Assembly (NCBI GenBank): GCA_028715705.1
Contig: JAQURJ010000004.1
Coordinates: forward strand, 1 to 55,851
DNA length: 55,851 bases
DNA from: Phycisphaerae bacterium
GTDB lineage: Bacteria > Planctomycetota > Phycisphaerae > Sedimentisphaerales > Anaerobacaceae
Direction of reading: 5' to 3'
In this document: piece by piece, positions 33,598-41,904 of the stretch
How positions within the stretch are numbered: the stretch's first letter is position 1
How the letters are laid out: each line of letters begins with the position of its first letter
Made by a program: the position numbers and the translations under genes
Notes under the pieces: generated by a model
What the model was told of the DNA's origin: nothing
Seen by the model: only the letters and a program-made list of their open reading frames with translations
Databases searched by the model: none

Positions 33598-34368
33598 TTA
33601 ATCTTCTGGGTAGATAAGCTTTATGTTCTTTTCTTTGGCGATTTTGTGCCACAGAGCCGATGGCTTTGCGTTGGTGACAACATAATCGATCTGGTCGATA
33701 TCGGCTATCTTATATAACGCGGGATTGTCGAATTTGGTACTGTCTCCGACGAAGATAACCTGGCTGGCGCGATTGAGCACCAGCTTGGCAAAACCGACGG
33801 TAACGACATCGGCTCCGCTGATACCGGTATCAATAGTAATATCATCTGCACCGGTAAAGGCCTTGAAGCCGCCAAGCTGGCTAATGGCCTGCTCCGCAGC
33901 CGGCCCGACCGTATCCATTCGTTCAGGACGGTACTGGCCGCCGACGATAATTATCCTGTGGCCGCTAAACTCGGCAAGCCGCTGCATCAAATACAGCGAA
34001 TTTACGATAATGGTCAAATCCTTCTTTTCGGCAAGGTGCGGAATGATCTCATAGCAGGTTGAACCTGCTTCGAGATAAATAATGTCACCATCGTTGACAA
34101 GACCTGCCGCCAGCTTTCCGACAATTTTCTTAGCCTCTATCCTTCTGGTCTGGCGATAGCGAACCGAAACATTGACCTCGGGGGCGTTCATTATGGCTCC
34201 GCCGTAGGTCTTCTTGACTAGATCATGATTTTCCAGGAAACCCAGGTCGCGGCGGATAGTAATTTCTGTCACACCGAGATGATCGGCTGCTTCCTTGACA
34301 TAAATCCTGCCATTCGAACGGAGTTGGTCGAGGATATAGTTATGTCTTATCTCAGCGGCTACGCCCAT
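33598..34368 (-). CDS. DeoR/GlpR-family transcriptional regulator
   Basis: A 256-residue regulator. The N-terminal DeoR winged helix (HNYILDQLRSNGRIYVKEAADHL, VTEITIRRDLGFLEN, KKTYGGAI) is followed by a sugar-phosphate-sensing domain (DIIYLEAGSTCYEIIPHL, VNSLYLMQRLAEF, FVGDSTKFDNPALYKI, DYVVTNAKPS). It is divergent from the E1-remnant/E2 genes and could control them. The intergenic DNA has a run TTCTTTTTTGTTCGTTTCTG (34484-34503) of the type bound by DeoR-family proteins. The effector is unknown. Confidence 0.9.
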   Translation of the reverse strand: MGVAAEIRHNYILDQLRSNGRIYVKEAADHLGVTEITIRRDLGFLENHDLVKKTYGGAIMNAPEVNVSVRYRQTRRIEAKKIVGKLAAGLVNDGDIIYLEAGSTCYEIIPHLAEKKDLTIIVNSLYLMQRLAEFSGHRIIIVGGQYRPERMDTVGPAAEQAISQLGGFKAFTGADDITIDTGISGADVVTVGFAKLVLNRASQVIFVGDSTKFDNPALYKIADIDQIDYVVTNAKPSALWHKIAKEKNIKLIYPED

Positions 34369-34547
34369 TAGCTCTCAAATCCTAAACACTAATTTCTAAA
34401 TACGAAACAATATCGAACTTTCTAAATTCAAATGAACGAAATGATTATAGCTCTCGAATTGCAGTGTGGTCAATGGCAAAATGTTCTTTTTTGTTCGTTT
34501 CTGTTTGCATTGAGTCCAATTTAAGCCGATTAACCATCGGATAGTTA

Positions 34548-34576
34548 TTGTTTCAAACATGATTGTCTGGTATATT
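34548..34576 (+). promoter_or_regulatory. Candidate promoter ahead of the E1 remnant/E2 operon
   Basis: TTGTTT (34548-34553), a 17-bp spacer and TATATT (34571-34576), 63 bp before the ATG at 34639. A possible DeoR-type site with the repeated TTCTTTTTTGTTCG lies about 50 bp upstream (34484-34503). Confidence 0.45.
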
Positions 34577-34638
34577 ATGTCAAAACAGGTAAACAATAAT
34601 TGCGACGGTTTACCTAAGTCATTGACAAGAAAAAGTTT

Positions 34639-35010
34639 ATGGATTTTTGTATCGAAGATTTGAGAAAAAAGCCTGTCGCATCATTGAAGCAGTTGATCGA
34701 CGTCAAGATAATCACACTTGATCAGGCAAAAGACTGGCTGCGAACCATTTATGAGATTCGCTTTTTCGAGGAAAAGGTCTTTGACCTTCTCGGCCAGAAC
34801 ATTATAAAAGGTGCATCGCACCTTTACGCCGGCGAAGAAGCCGTGATGGATTACAAGTTCAGCGACGGCACGATAGGTTTTGATTATCTCGATGCAAAGC
34901 CGGTTTGCCTTGCGGCAGCGGATGTTCCCCCGCCAATGAGCGAACCGCTGGAGCTTGCAAGCATTCCAAGCGTGGAAACTATTGTACAAGCCGTAAAGTC
35001 AGTTATGTAA
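34639..35010 (+). pseudogene. Chimeric remnant: E1-alpha N-terminus joined to E1-beta C-terminus
   Basis: A 123-residue open frame. Residues about 28-70 (AKDWLRTIYEIRFFEEKVFD, GASHLYAGEEAV) are the N-terminus of a pyruvate/acetoin dehydrogenase E1 alpha chain. Residues about 80-123 (FDYLDAKPVCLAAADVP, PPMSEPLELASIPSVE, TIVQAVKSVM) match the last 45 residues of an E1 beta chain. Everything between is gone, including both halves of the thiamine-diphosphate site (GDG...N of alpha and the beta active-site loop). The missing DNA would be about 1.5-1.6 kb. The frame stays open and E2 follows 18 bp later. It cannot be catalytic. It is either a real in-frame deletion or an assembly join. Confidence 0.8.
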
Positions 35011-35028
35011 ACTTGAATAGGGAAAAAA

Positions 35029-36264
35029 ATGGCAACAGAAGTTAAATTACCCCAGCTTGGCCAGACCATGGAAGAAGGCACAATAGTTAACTGTCTGGTC
35101 AAAGTTGGTGACAAAATAAATAAAGGTACAGTAATCTTTGAGGTTGAGACCGACAAGGCGACGCTTGAAATGGAGTCACCAGCCGAAGGTTATGTAAAGG
35201 CGATACTTGCCGAAAACGGACAGACTCTGCCTGTCGGCGATCCGGTGATGATACTTGCCGATGAAAAAACCCAAATACCGCAGGATTACATCGATTCATT
35301 AAAAGGCGGCGCGACACCCCCTGCGGTTGTCACTGAAAAACCTGCTGCAACTCCTGCAAAGACGGCTGCCGCACCACAAGCTGCGGCACAGCCGGCTGCT
35401 CCTGCTGGGCGCGGGTTCGCGTCACCACGAGCTAAAAAACTGGCTGCCGAAAAAGGTGTTGACCTTGCCGCTGTCAAAGGCACAGGGCCAAACGGCCGGA
35501 TCGTGGAAAAAGATGTCGCTTCCGCAACAGCGGGCGGCGCGAAACCAGCCGCAAAGCCTGCGAAGGCCTTGCCGGAATCGCAGTACAAACTCGGTGACAT
35601 TGTCCCGATCAATCGCCTCCAGAGAATAACCGGCCAGAAAATGGTACAATCAAAACGCGAGATACCATGCTTCTATCTGAACGTCAGAGCCGATGTCACC
35701 GACCTGGTCGAGTTCATAACGCACCTGAACAAATCCGGCGGCGTCAAAGTTGCGTGCAACGATTTCCTTATCAAGGCTCTGGCGATGGGAATGGAACACT
35801 TCCCGATAATGGCGGGACAATTAGACGGTGACAATATCAAAGTCGCCGACAGCATCGGCATCGGCCTTGCTATTGCCGTACCCGATGGTCTTGTCATTCC
35901 GATAGTAAAGGGCATCGAGAAAAAGAACCTGCGCCAGGTCGCTATCGCCAGCCAGGAAATCATCGCGAAGACTAAAGCCGGTAAACTCGCCCCAGATGAC
36001 CTCAGCGGCGGTGTCACCACCTTAAGCAATCTCGGCTCGTTCGGGATAGAATCGTTTATTCCGATCGTTGTCCCCGGCCAGTGCAGCATCTTAGGCGTCG
36101 GCATGATAAGCGAAGAATGCATTCCTGAACGCGGGAATATTATGGTCAAGAAGATGATGAGCCTTACGCTTTCGGTTGACCACCGCATCGCCAACGGAGC
36201 CTATGCGGCGCAGTACCTTGAATCTGTGAAGGAATTTTTGCAAGACCCGACCAGTTTTGCTTAA
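35029..36264 (+). CDS. pdhC: Dihydrolipoamide acyltransferase E2 of a 2-oxoacid dehydrogenase
   Basis: E2 core of a pyruvate or acetoin dehydrogenase complex. It has 411 residues. The lipoyl domain (TEVKLPQLGQTMEEGTIV) has the lipoylated Lys in ETDKATLEMES. An Ala/Pro linker leads to the E1/E3-binding domain (ASPRAKKLAAEKGVDLAAV, GTGPNGRIVEKDV) and the catalytic domain, ending in SVDHRIANGAYAAQYL. The catalytic motif is DHRxxNG where many E2s have DHRxxDG; Asn is known in some pyruvate-type E2s. Its E1 partner upstream is only a remnant and no E3 gene follows. GGGAAAAAA precedes the ATG. Confidence 0.9.
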   Translation: MATEVKLPQLGQTMEEGTIVNCLVKVGDKINKGTVIFEVETDKATLEMESPAEGYVKAILAENGQTLPVGDPVMILADEKTQIPQDYIDSLKGGATPPAVVTEKPAATPAKTAAAPQAAAQPAAPAGRGFASPRAKKLAAEKGVDLAAVKGTGPNGRIVEKDVASATAGGAKPAAKPAKALPESQYKLGDIVPINRLQRITGQKMVQSKREIPCFYLNVRADVTDLVEFITHLNKSGGVKVACNDFLIKALAMGMEHFPIMAGQLDGDNIKVADSIGIGLAIAVPDGLVIPIVKGIEKKNLRQVAIASQEIIAKTKAGKLAPDDLSGGVTTLSNLGSFGIESFIPIVVPGQCSILGVGMISEECIPERGNIMVKKMMSLTLSVDHRIANGAYAAQYLESVKEFLQDPTSFA

Positions 36265-36356
36265 AGCAAAATCTGGAGTTTGTAGTTTATAGTTCGTTGT
36301 TCGTAGTAAACAGCCGAACAGCCATTTGGATACAGATTCCACTGAAAGCATAAAAC

Positions 36357-36396
36357 AACCGCTGTGGATTCAAACCCACGGCGGTTTTTCTTTTTC
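36357..36396 (+). terminator. Intrinsic terminator after E2
   Basis: AACCGCTGTGG (36357-36367) pairs with CCACGGCGGTT (36376-36386), with one G-T wobble and an 8-base loop, followed by TTTCTTTTT. It ends the E1 remnant/E2 transcript. Confidence 0.8.
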
Positions 36397-36524
36397 GACA
36401 TTTCGATAAAAATTATCAAAAAATTATCGAAAAAACACTTGATAAAAAGAGAGAGATGATTAGAATTCTTTTTGCTTCAGAAAAAGCTGGTAACTATTTT
36501 TAATCGGATAGTATGGAGGTGTTA

Positions 36525-36887
36525 ATGGTTAACTCAATACGAGTCAGGGTTATAAGCATCCTTTTTCTTTCGGGTTTTCTTGTTGGGTGCATGTCGGATG
36601 AGGCAAACCGTTTCTATTTAAAACAACAACTTCCTGCAAAAGAAGCTAGTGAAGTTGAAGTCTTACAAGCAGAACCATCCCAGCCGTATATTGTAATTGC
36701 AGATTTTCAAGCCAATAACGCAACTATTAGACATATGCAAAAAAGAGCCGCAGAAATAGGAGCGGATGCTGTAATAGTAGTACCTGTTGGCGGGTGGTAT
36801 TCACCCGACGAAGTTTGGGCAGGTCAGGATAGATATTCAAATACTTATACTCGTTTGATCGCAACAGCAATAAAATATAAAAATTAA
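36525..36887 (+). CDS. Small lipoprotein with GADAVI motif (pair member 1)
   Basis: A 120-residue predicted lipoprotein: hydrophobic signal ending in LFLSGFLVGC (lipobox Cys near residue 22). The mature part has IVIADFQANNATIRHMQKRA and EIGADAVIVVPVGGWYSPDE. The GADAVI segment reappears in the next gene. It resembles the YbjQ/UPF0145-like 'heavy-metal-binding' beta-alpha fold only loosely, and I do not assign a function. ATG 36525 has GGAGG 6 bases upstream. It is 17 bp from the next gene. Confidence 0.65.
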   Translation: MVNSIRVRVISILFLSGFLVGCMSDEANRFYLKQQLPAKEASEVEVLQAEPSQPYIVIADFQANNATIRHMQKRAAEIGADAVIVVPVGGWYSPDEVWAGQDRYSNTYTRLIATAIKYKN

Positions 36888-36904
36888 CTGAAGGAGAGGA
36901 ATTT

Positions 36905-37369
36905 ATGAGAACAATATTTTTGCTTGGTGTTTCGGTTTTTATTTTAATGTTACTTGGTTGTGCCTCTGTAACTGTAACAAAAACAGCGAAGGGGTATTAT
37001 CCTCCAGCAGATGCCGATGAGATTGAAATTTTAGTGACTGTTCCAGATCGTACAGTACGCGATTTTGTCGAATTGGCCACAGTTACTACCCAACATTGGT
37101 CTACAAAGGAAACTGCAAAAATGCACAATTCTTTAAGATCAAAATGTGCTCCTTTGGGAGCGGATGCTGTAATTCTTGGATCTTCTGGTATTGACTATGA
37201 TGGATACTATTGGGCTAACGGAGTTGCAATTCGCTATGTCGAGGGTATTCCAACCGAAAATAACTCTGCGAAACCAACAAGCGAAAATACTGGCAAAAAA
37301 ATCAAGGGTTATCAGACTGCTGGAAAAGACGCGAGCGGCAAGCCTATTGTTGTTCCGGTTTATGAATAA
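36905..37369 (+). CDS. Small lipoprotein with GADAVI motif (pair member 2)
   Basis: A 154-residue predicted lipoprotein: MRTIFLLGVSVFILMLLGCAS has a lipobox ending at Cys 19. The mature part has DEIEILVTVPDRTVRDFVEL, ATVTTQHWSTKETAK and LRSKCAPLGADAVILGSSG, and a charged, Pro/Gly-rich C-terminus. It shares the 'helix-GADAVI-strand' core with the gene just upstream, so the two look like diverged duplicates transcribed together. GGAGAGG precedes the ATG. Function unknown. Confidence 0.65.
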   Translation: MRTIFLLGVSVFILMLLGCASVTVTKTAKGYYPPADADEIEILVTVPDRTVRDFVELATVTTQHWSTKETAKMHNSLRSKCAPLGADAVILGSSGIDYDGYYWANGVAIRYVEGIPTENNSAKPTSENTGKKIKGYQTAGKDASGKPIVVPVYE

Positions 37370-37393
37370 GGCCTGAACATTTTCGTTGAAAAC

Positions 37394-37434
37394 AAACGGC
37401 GGTTGCGGAAAAATCCACAGCCGCCGTTTTTTTT
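37394..37434 (+). terminator. Intrinsic terminator after the lipoprotein pair
   Basis: AAACGGCGG (37394-37402) pairs perfectly with CCGCCGTTT (37421-37429), followed by a run of eight T (37427-37434). It stands between the plus-strand lipoprotein pair and the converging Ysc84-like gene. Confidence 0.85.
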
Positions 37435-37462
37435 ATTACTGTTTCATCAACGGTAAACTTCT

Positions 37463-38035
37463 TTAGTTCAGGTCGGCATCTTTCCAGTATTTCGCGCCTG
37501 TCACCGTAGCCTGCAATGCAAGCCCTGATTCCGTCATGGAATACACCTCAATATCAGTTCCTATGGCCCCTTCTGCTTCCAAAGCTCCGCCGGATTCGCC
37601 TGCCTTAGCCGCGGCATCGGCATGACCGCCGAACTCCCATCCGCTGGTGACAAATTGATTAAGGACATTGTCCGACTTAAAAATAAATACCTGCCTGTAA
37701 TCTTTCGCGCCTATCCCGAGCCCAAGACCGCCCAATCCCATTTTCATATAAGTCCTTTGACCGGTCGCGTTATTGACTACGACACCGTAGCCGCCGCCGA
37801 CGCTCGCGAAAATCACATTGACGTTACCATTGGCGAAGACTCCGTAACCGACTGCTTTTTCGACTTTAGCCTGTGCGGCTGAATCCTGCGCATAAAGTTT
37901 TTGAAGGGTTTCGGTTTCCATATCACCGATAAGTTTTTGTCTTTCGACAATCGAAAGCGATTTGTCCGGTCCGCATCCGGAAACGAAAACCAAAATCGTG
38001 AAAAGGCCCAGAATGGAAATAAGTGTTATCTTCAT
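37463..38035 (-). CDS. Ysc84/SYLF-domain lipoprotein
   Basis: A 190-residue predicted lipoprotein (lipobox FVSGC, Cys near residue 21) with the Ysc84/SYLF fold: KVEKAVGYGVFANGNV, GGGYGVVVNNATGQRTYM, MGLGGLGLGIGAKDYRQVF, and GALEAEGAIGTDIEVYS at the end. SYLF domains bind phospholipids in eukaryotes; the bacterial role is not known. It is a single gene with its own minus-strand upstream region, divergent from the LtaS-like sulfatase. Confidence 0.82.
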   Translation of the reverse strand: MKITLISILGLFTILVFVSGCGPDKSLSIVERQKLIGDMETETLQKLYAQDSAAQAKVEKAVGYGVFANGNVNVIFASVGGGYGVVVNNATGQRTYMKMGLGGLGLGIGAKDYRQVFIFKSDNVLNQFVTSGWEFGGHADAAAKAGESGGALEAEGAIGTDIEVYSMTESGLALQATVTGAKYWKDADLN

Positions 38036-38301
38036 TTTTGTTCCCCTTTAATCAACCAACATTTCTTTTATTAAACACATAGCTACACAGCCAAACTTTT
38101 AATTAGTCACATAATATCGAATTAATGGACAATTTCAATATATTTGCAATATAGGATTATCCCCTTTTTACCTTCAGCAAATTGCTCTGTAAAAATTACC
38201 TCGGTTGCATCGCAACAATTTCCGAAATGGCGTTAACTGATTTTTAGCTTTCAAAATTCCCTAAAAAATGTACAATTGCCCTCTTCATACTTCAAAGGAT
38301 A

Positions 38302-40257
38302 GTGGTTGGGGCAATAGTGAAAAAACTGATCGGCCATATTAGTTATGCAATGACAGCAAGAGCGTACAGCTTCCTGATGTTAGCGGCGCTGGTCTTTACC
38401 GTCGCGGTAAAACTTTACCACGCCCTGCGAACGAATATGCTTGCTGAATACCCAGCGTGGATACTATCGGACGTAGCATTCGTGTTAACTGTCGAGATGA
38501 TTATTGCTTTTATATACTGCCGCTGGCCGAGGCGCACGGCTTTTCGCATTGCCACATTAGCCGCTGCCCTGTTCTGCACATGGTCGATAATGAACGCTGG
38601 CTGGGTGATCCGCACCGGAACACAGATACTGCCAAGCGTCCTGCTGCCGCTGTTTCGCGACCCGGTAAACACACTGTCAATAATCGGAATAAACCTGGTC
38701 AAGATGCCGCTTGCCGCTGTATTGCTGCTCGCTCCGTCAGCGGTTCTATTGGGTTATTTTTTCTGGATACTAAGCCACGGAACATGCCCGCGATACGAGC
38801 ATAAAGCTTTTATGAAGAAAACCATCGTCGCGGTTATCATTATCGCTGTCGCCATCACAGGTAAAGGTATTGCCGCCATACTGCAAGCAGAACAGCGGAT
38901 AAACACCGCTATGCAGTTCAATGCTCAACTTGAAGCTATCCAGCACATGTTCTTTAACGGCGAAAGGAAATTTAACGATGATTTCACACCCGCAAGACAT
39001 TTGCCATATTATGATGAAATATCCATCAACGCCGAAAAAACAAAGCCGCTCAACCTTGTTATTATAGTTCTCGAAGGCATCCAATTTTCAAAAACATCTC
39101 TGGCTGAAGATAATGAAAACACACCCTTTATACAATATATGGCCGAAAACGGAATCAGCTTCACCCAGATGCGTTCGACCCTTACTCATACGACCAAAGC
39201 ACTCTTCGCCATGCTTACCGGCAAATACCCTTCCGTTTCGCAGGATATCGCCGAAACCGTCCCGGCGACAAAACCTTACGCCAGCCTGATAACCATCTTA
39301 AAACAAGCCCTCGGCGCAAGGACGGCATTCTTCCAGACGCCCAAAGGTTCTTTCGAGGCACGTCCGGGGCTGGTGCATAATCTGGGTTTCGATAAATTCT
39401 GGTCGCGGGAGGATATCAACGACCCGAATACGTTTGTCGGATATTTCAGTGCCGATGAATTCACCATGATAGAACCTGTCTTCGATTGGATAGACAGCGG
39501 GAAAGAACCGTTCGTTACGGTAATGATGTTATCGGTCAGCCACGACCCCTATGAAGTGCCGACGTGGTTTGCGCAGCCAGCGAAAGAGCCTCTGCAGAAA
39601 TACATCCAGACTATTAACTATACAGATTCTTTTCTTGCCGCGGTGGATGGGGAACTGGAAAAGCGAGGATTAAAGAAAAACACTGTTTTTTGCATTGTCG
39701 GCGACCATGGCGAGGCCTTTGGTGAACACGGTATGCTCGGCCACGAAAGGATATGTTTTGAAGAGACCCTGCGCATCCCCTGGATAATAACCGCACCGTC
39801 AATAACAGCCGGTCAGAAAATCGATACCTCTGTCAGTTCCATCGACTTTTGCCCAACGCTGCTCGCTCTTTTCGGCATTGACGTCAACAATCCGCTGTTT
39901 GACGGCTGGAACGTTCTTGATAATTCAGGGGAACGCAAGGTCTTTTTTTCCGGCTGGAATGAGCAAAGCCCCGCCGGTTTTATTGCCGCTGACAGCAAAT
40001 ATATTTATAATCCCACCATCCGTAAAGTCTGCTTTTACAACCTATTGCGCGACCCTGGTGAACTGAAGCCGGTCTTTTTAACCAATGCCGATGACAATAT
40101 TAAAAAACAGATAGAAGATTGGCGGCGGGCAAGTATATTCCATATTGACCAGCCTGAAAAAGGTCAGATGGTTCTCTTTGGGCAATGGCTCTGCGAATGG
40201 TCCAACCGAATTACCAGCGCAAAATACCAAACTGACGATAGGCAATTATCGGAATAG
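38302..40257 (+). CDS. LtaS-like membrane sulfatase (phosphoglycerol/phosphoethanolamine transferase type)
   Basis: About 651 residues with four or five N-terminal membrane helices (residues about 17-200), then an extracytoplasmic alkaline-phosphatase-fold domain. Sulfatase landmarks: LVIIVLEGIQFSKTS with the metal Glu, a Thr nucleophile region STLTHTTKALFAMLTGKYPS, VSHDPYEVP, and VGDHGEAFGEHGMLGHE with the metal Asp and His. The Thr in place of Cys/Ser and the membrane helices point to headgroup transfer rather than sulfate hydrolysis. The start is GTG 38302 or, with GGGG upstream, GTG 38317. Substrate unknown. Confidence 0.82.
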   Translation: MVGAIVKKLIGHISYAMTARAYSFLMLAALVFTVAVKLYHALRTNMLAEYPAWILSDVAFVLTVEMIIAFIYCRWPRRTAFRIATLAAALFCTWSIMNAGWVIRTGTQILPSVLLPLFRDPVNTLSIIGINLVKMPLAAVLLLAPSAVLLGYFFWILSHGTCPRYEHKAFMKKTIVAVIIIAVAITGKGIAAILQAEQRINTAMQFNAQLEAIQHMFFNGERKFNDDFTPARHLPYYDEISINAEKTKPLNLVIIVLEGIQFSKTSLAEDNENTPFIQYMAENGISFTQMRSTLTHTTKALFAMLTGKYPSVSQDIAETVPATKPYASLITILKQALGARTAFFQTPKGSFEARPGLVHNLGFDKFWSREDINDPNTFVGYFSADEFTMIEPVFDWIDSGKEPFVTVMMLSVSHDPYEVPTWFAQPAKEPLQKYIQTINYTDSFLAAVDGELEKRGLKKNTVFCIVGDHGEAFGEHGMLGHERICFEETLRIPWIITAPSITAGQKIDTSVSSIDFCPTLLALFGIDVNNPLFDGWNVLDNSGERKVFFSGWNEQSPAGFIAADSKYIYNPTIRKVCFYNLLRDPGELKPVFLTNADDNIKKQIEDWRRASIFHIDQPEKGQMVLFGQWLCEWSNRITSAKYQTDDRQLSE

Positions 40258-40505
40258 GCGATGTTTATTCTAAACACACGATGTTGTTTTTTTTCAACAT
40301 CAGCCAAAAGCTATTTCTATAAGGAAAATGCTTGATTTTCGCGGTTTTCAGTATTAAAAAGGCATCAGGCGTTTATCTGAATCAACACGCTGGTAAAATC
40401 CATAACTTTTGACAATAAATACACTTGTAATCCCCACGCCGCAAGCTTTTTATATTACCGGACTTACGAACCACTATGCCGCCGCTGCCAAAAGTTAATT
40501 TTATC

Positions 40506-40521
40506 TGGCACGCCCTTTGCT
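40506..40521 (+). promoter_or_regulatory. Sigma-54 promoter (perfect -24/-12 consensus)
   Basis: TGGCACGCCCTTTGCT matches TGGCACGNNNNTTGCW at every fixed position with the exact spacing between the GG and GC doublets. Transcription would begin near 40532, in front of a structured non-coding stretch. No activator-binding site is recognised upstream. Confidence 0.8.
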
Positions 40522-40531
40522 CATATGTATC

Positions 40532-40689
40532 ACACGCTCATAAAGGCGATCGGTTGGGCGGACGTCCTAACAATTACAATTGGAGGAGGATGGTTCCGCC
40601 CATGGACACTGCAAGGCCGCGTAGGGTCTTGTTAAATATAAAGAAAGAAGGAACCTGCCCGGAGGAGGGGTGGTTCCTTCTTTCGTTTT
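40532..40689 (+). ncRNA. Putative sigma-54-dependent small RNA with GGAGGA motifs
   Basis: About 155 nt between a perfect sigma-54 promoter and a strong hairpin terminator. Domain 1: GGGCGGA (40556-40562) pairs with TCCGCCC (40595-40601); inside it TCCT pairs with AGGA and CAAT with ATTG around loop TACA. A GGAGGA segment is partly paired there (40582-40590). Domain 2: a 13-bp terminator stem whose inner CCC/GGG helix shows GGAGGAG in its loop. A 33-codon frame from 40590 (MVPPMDTARPRR...) reads through the terminator stem, so a peptide is less likely than an RNA product. The GGA motifs would suit CsrA-type binding or Shine-Dalgarno mimicry; both are inference. Confidence 0.55.
40643..40689 (+). 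terminator. Terminator hairpin of the putative small RNA
   Basis: GAAAGAAGGAACC (40643-40655) pairs perfectly over 13 bp with GGTTCCTTCTTTC (40672-40684), followed by GTTTTA. An inner CCC/GGG helix (40658-40660 with 40668-40670) presents GGAGGAG in the apical loop. Confidence 0.8.
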
Positions 40690-40706
40690 AAATTCCAATT
40701 ATCGCA

Positions 40707-40736
40707 TTGGAAGCCCACGTCGCGAAAGTGTATAAT
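40707..40736 (+). promoter_or_regulatory. Promoter of thiE, close enough for a leaderless mRNA
   Basis: TTGGAA (40707-40712), an 18-bp spacer and a perfect TATAAT (40731-40736). The usual start point 7-8 bases downstream falls on or next to the ATG at 40744. Confidence 0.6.
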
Positions 40737-40743
40737 CCCCGGA

Positions 40744-41796
40744 ATGCAAAAGGATATCTACCGAATAATTGACGCTAATTTCAATCGGGCGAGGGAAGCG
40801 GCTCGTGTGATGGAGGAATTCTGCCGGTTTGTGCTCGATGATGGTCGGCTGTCTTCACGGGCGAAAGGGTTGCGCCATCGGCTGTGTGTGCTGGTAGGCA
40901 AGTTAAATTACGCAAATCTTGTCGCCAGCCGCGATACGGTCGGTGATGTCGGCGTTGGGCTTGAGATAAAAGAACAGCTTGGCCGTAAGGATACTTACGA
41001 CTGCTTTGTTGCGGCTGCGAGGCGGTTCGGGGAGGCTGTTCGTGTGCTGGCCGAAATGACGCAGATAGTTGAGCCAGCTATCAGCGGCCAGATAGAGCAG
41101 CTTCGCTATGAACTTTACACGCTGGAAAAGGACACCGCTGCGACAGCAAATACCCAGCAGCGATTTAAAACCGTCAGCCTGTATGTTCTTATCAGTTCAA
41201 GCAAGCCCGAAGAAGTTTTGGGGTTGGCCGAAGAATGTATCGCAGGGGGCGCGGATTGTCTTCAACTGCGGGCAAAGGATATTGACGACGCGAGCCTTTT
41301 GACGCTTGCGTGCGATTTTGCCAGCCTGTGCAGAAGCAAAAACGTGATAAGCATTATTAACGACCGAGCCGATATCGCCCTGCTTAGCGGAGCAGATGGC
41401 GTGCATTTGGGTCAGGGCGATTTGCCGCTGGCAGCGGTGGAGAATATCCAGTCACGTCCACTAATAACGGGTTTAAGCACTCATAACGCTGACGAACTCG
41501 AAGCGGCTTGCCTGTCGAGGCCAACTTATGCCGCGGCTGGTGCGGTTTTTGCCAGCCCGACAAAACCACAGGTTGAGACTGCAGGGCTTGAGTATCTTCG
41601 CCGGGCTGTCACCCGACTTAGGGAGAGCGGGGTTTACAGTGTCGCTATAGGAGGGGTAACTATTGAGAATGTAGAGAGTGTCGCCAATACAGGCGTTGAC
41701 GCGATAGCGGTGGGTTCGGCGATAACCAATCAGCCGCAGCAAAAATGCCAATCGCTGAAGAAAAATTTCCTGCGGGCAAAAAAAGCGGCTGACTGA
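40744..41796 (+). CDS. thiE: ThiD2-ThiE fusion, thiamine-phosphate synthase
   Basis: Couples HMP-PP and thiazole phosphate to thiamine phosphate. It has 350 residues. Residues about 1-125 are the ThiD2-like domain (YRIIDANFNRAREAARVMEE, FCRFVLDD, SRDTVGDVGVG), and residues about 145-345 are the ThiE TIM barrel (LQLRAKDIDDASLL, IINDRADIALLSGADGVHLG, GLSTHNADELEAA, GAVFASPTKP, VAIGGVTIENV). ThiE proteins with this N-terminal domain are known in several phyla, where it phosphorylates HMP-P. ATG 40744 follows a TATAAT by 7 bp and has no Shine-Dalgarno. No TPP riboswitch is visible. Confidence 0.9.
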   Translation: MQKDIYRIIDANFNRAREAARVMEEFCRFVLDDGRLSSRAKGLRHRLCVLVGKLNYANLVASRDTVGDVGVGLEIKEQLGRKDTYDCFVAAARRFGEAVRVLAEMTQIVEPAISGQIEQLRYELYTLEKDTAATANTQQRFKTVSLYVLISSSKPEEVLGLAEECIAGGADCLQLRAKDIDDASLLTLACDFASLCRSKNVISIINDRADIALLSGADGVHLGQGDLPLAAVENIQSRPLITGLSTHNADELEAACLSRPTYAAAGAVFASPTKPQVETAGLEYLRRAVTRLRESGVYSVAIGGVTIENVESVANTGVDAIAVGSAITNQPQQKCQSLKKNFLRAKKAAD

Positions 41797-41904
41797 TTTG
41801 GCAGTTGGCGGTTTTGATGTTAGACTTTTACTGGATGAGAAAAGATAAAAAAAGCTGACCAGAAAAATAAAATAAACTGACATTTTCTCTCTCCTCCTCA
41901 ACCG

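Noticed and set aside
35029-36264. Loss of E2 activity because DHRxxDG reads DHRxxNG
   Set aside because: Asn at this position is known in some active pyruvate-type E2 enzymes, so it is not evidence of decay.
40476-40691. 71-residue frame across the sigma-54 small RNA
   Set aside because: It begins upstream of the promoter and runs through the terminator stem. Only the part from 40590 could be translated, and an RNA product explains the structure better.
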